DNA of 7,358 nt from an uncultured Desulfovibrio sp. (lineage in GTDB: Bacteria; Desulfobacterota; Desulfovibrionia; Desulfovibrionales; Desulfovibrionaceae): contig URTO01000094.1 of NCBI GenBank assembly GCA_900550745.1, positions 1-7,358 on the forward strand. Direction: 5' to 3'. A program made the position numbers and the translations under genes. Positions 6,166 through 7,358 of the stretch are shown here, in pieces (the stretch's first letter is position 1; each line of letters starts with the position of its first letter). The notes beneath the pieces were generated by a model, which saw only the letters and a list, made by a program, of their open reading frames with translations, was not told where the DNA came from and ran no database searches.

Positions 6166-7058
6166 AAAATCCGGTTCTTTTATCCGTCAGGAATTACAAG
6201 CAGCATTTCCCCATCAACAAGTCCCTGACGGTGCGCGCCGTCAACGGGATTTCCTTCGACCTGCGCAGGGGGGAAATCTTCGGGCTGGTCGGGGAATCCG
6301 GCTGCGGCAAATCGACGGTGGCGCGCGCCATCATGGGCATTTATACCCCGACGGAAGGCGAGATTTACTTCAAGGGCTTCCTGATCTCGGAAAAGCGCTC
6401 CTACCGGGAGCACAAGAAAGATATCCAGCGCAACATGCAGGTCATCTTTCAAGACTCCGCGGCGGCCCTGAACCCCCGCATGAAGGTCGCCGACATCATT
6501 GCGGAACCCTTGGTCATCAATCGCCTGTATCCAGATAAGGGCCGGATGCGGGCCGAAGTGGACAAGCTGCTTACGCTTGTCGGGCTGGACACCAGCTACG
6601 GCAACAAGTTCCCCGCCGAGATCTCCGGCGGGCAGCGCCAGCGCGTCGCCATCGCCCGCAGCATAGCCGTCAACCCCGAACTGATCGTTGCCGACGAGCC
6701 CGTCGCGTCGCTCGACGTTTCCATACAGGCGCAGATCGTCTCCCTCTTTCAGCACTTGCAGCGGCAGCACGGCTTCACGTTCCTGTTCATCGCGCACGAC
6801 CTGTCGATGGTCCGTTACCTCTGCGACCGCGTGGGCGTCATGTACGAGGGCAAGCTGGTGGAGCTCGCCCCGGCGAAAGAACTTTTTGGGAACCCCCTGC
6901 ATCCCTATACCCGTGCGCTGCTTTCCGCCATCCCCGTGCCTGACCCTGTTTACGAACGCTCAAAAACGATCATTCCCTATACGCATGAAACGGCGGATCT
7001 GAGCGGGGCATGGCGTGAAGTCCTGCCGGAACATTTCCTGCTCACCCGGAACGGGTAA
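6162..7058 (+). CDS. ABC transporter ATP-binding protein, NikE/DppF/OppF type
   Basis: Second ATPase, 298 residues, forming a heterodimer with the preceding one. Motifs: Walker A GESGCGKS (44-51), Q97 in IFQDS, signature ISGGQRQR (154-161), Walker B ending LIVADEP with E179, SLD (183-185), and switch H212. HPYTRALLSAIP near residue 247 is typical of the OppF/DppF branch. The usual cysteine-rich C-terminal extension is absent; the protein ends in a short tail with EVLPEHFLL, so both ATPases of this system lack the iron-sulfur cysteines. The start is TTG 6162, arranged as TTGA with the upstream TGA stop, with no clear Shine-Dalgarno, so translation is probably coupled; the ATG at 6155 is out of frame. 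The last codons (from about 7045, including the TAA) lie within the first unit of the downstream repeat array. Confidence 0.94.
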   Translation: MKNPVLLSVRNYKQHFPINKSLTVRAVNGISFDLRRGEIFGLVGESGCGKSTVARAIMGIYTPTEGEIYFKGFLISEKRSYREHKKDIQRNMQVIFQDSAAALNPRMKVADIIAEPLVINRLYPDKGRMRAEVDKLLTLVGLDTSYGNKFPAEISGGQRQRVAIARSIAVNPELIVADEPVASLDVSIQAQIVSLFQHLQRQHGFTFLFIAHDLSMVRYLCDRVGVMYEGKLVELAPAKELFGNPLHPYTRALLSAIPVPDPVYERSKTIIPYTHETADLSGAWREVLPEHFLLTRNG

Positions 7059-7358
7059 AGCCCATCATGGGAGGATTCCCTCCCCGAAGCGGGTAACGCA
7101 ATATCACGCAACTATTGGTTATCCAGCCCACCCGGATGAAGTAAGGCCGCAAATACCGGATAATTAAACATCCTGCCCAACCGAAATAGGTAAGACCCAT
7201 TGCGGACGGATTTTCCCACCAACCCGGAGCGGGCAAAGCCGCATCACGCAAATATTTGGTCTTCTGCCCCCGGAAGAGGGTAAGGCCCATCATGGGAGGA
7301 TTCCCTCCCCGAAGCGGGTAACGCAATATCACGCAACTACTGGTTATCCAGCCAACCC
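7045..7358. repeat. Composite tandem repeat array, two alternating unit types, incomplete at window end
   Basis: Seven units begin with a variant of CCCGRARCGGGTAA, itself a short inverted repeat (CCCG/CGGG). Type P (about 38-42 bp, starting near 7045, 7180 and 7270) continues with CCCATCATGGG and a GGGAGG-ATTC-CCTCCC hairpin (7069-7084 and 7294-7309). Type Q (about 48 bp, starting near 7083, 7131, 7222 and 7308) carries GCAATATCACGCAACTA and ends in TCCAGCC or TCTGCCC. The order is P-Q-Q-P-Q-P-Q, a composite unit of about 90 bp. 7061-7133 and 7286-7358 differ at only two of 73 bases, while the central units are more diverged. The array overlaps the end of the second ATPase and continues past the window. 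No gene is called here. Confidence 0.85.

Noticed and set aside
7045..7358. CRISPR array
   Set aside because: Units are contiguous and vary internally, with no constant repeat separated by unique spacers and no cas gene nearby.

Overview
The window carries one complete, co-directional five-gene ABC importer operon of the peptide/nickel (Opp/Dpp/Nik) class. An unrelated DUF554 membrane protein gene lies upstream, and the operon is bracketed by two non-coding stretches of degenerate tandem repeats. The host is probably a Gram-negative bacterium: the solute-binding protein has a plain Sec signal peptide and no lipobox cysteine, so it should be free in a periplasm. The third codon positions are GC-rich. 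A candidate NikR operator resembles the form I recall for Desulfovibrio, so a Desulfovibrionaceae-type sulfidogen (Desulfovibrio or Bilophila-like) is my best guess. This is an inference; there is no rRNA or marker gene in the window.

Layout: 1-153 is a short AT-rich upstream region with a hairpin over the ribosome binding site. 154-852 encodes the DUF554 protein. 853-1485 is 633 bases without a convincing gene. It holds five degenerate repeats of about 52-60 bp (about 940-1203), a promoter-like pair (1225-1253), an intrinsic terminator (1295-1316), a second promoter (1403-1431) and a NikR-like operator (1434-1460). 1543-3437 encodes two permeases with overlapping stop and start. 3492-5063 encodes the periplasmic binding protein. 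5064-5148 contains two competing hairpins, one ending in TTTT. 5149-7058 encodes two ATPases with a 4-base overlap. 7045-7358 is a composite tandem repeat array that starts inside the last codons of the second ATPase and runs off the window.

How the genes work together: the binding protein captures the ligand in the periplasm, the two permeases form the heterodimeric channel, and the two ATPases drive import. The protein families alone do not separate nickel from peptide. The operator (a GTATTAC half-site, 13 bases, then GTAACAC) argues for nickel, with NikR repressing when nickel is sufficient. The probable intercistronic terminator would let the binding protein be made in excess over the ATPases. 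The items most worth following are the operator, the promoter-terminator leader, the loss of all four C-terminal cysteines in the first ATPase, and the repeat array fused to the operon end.
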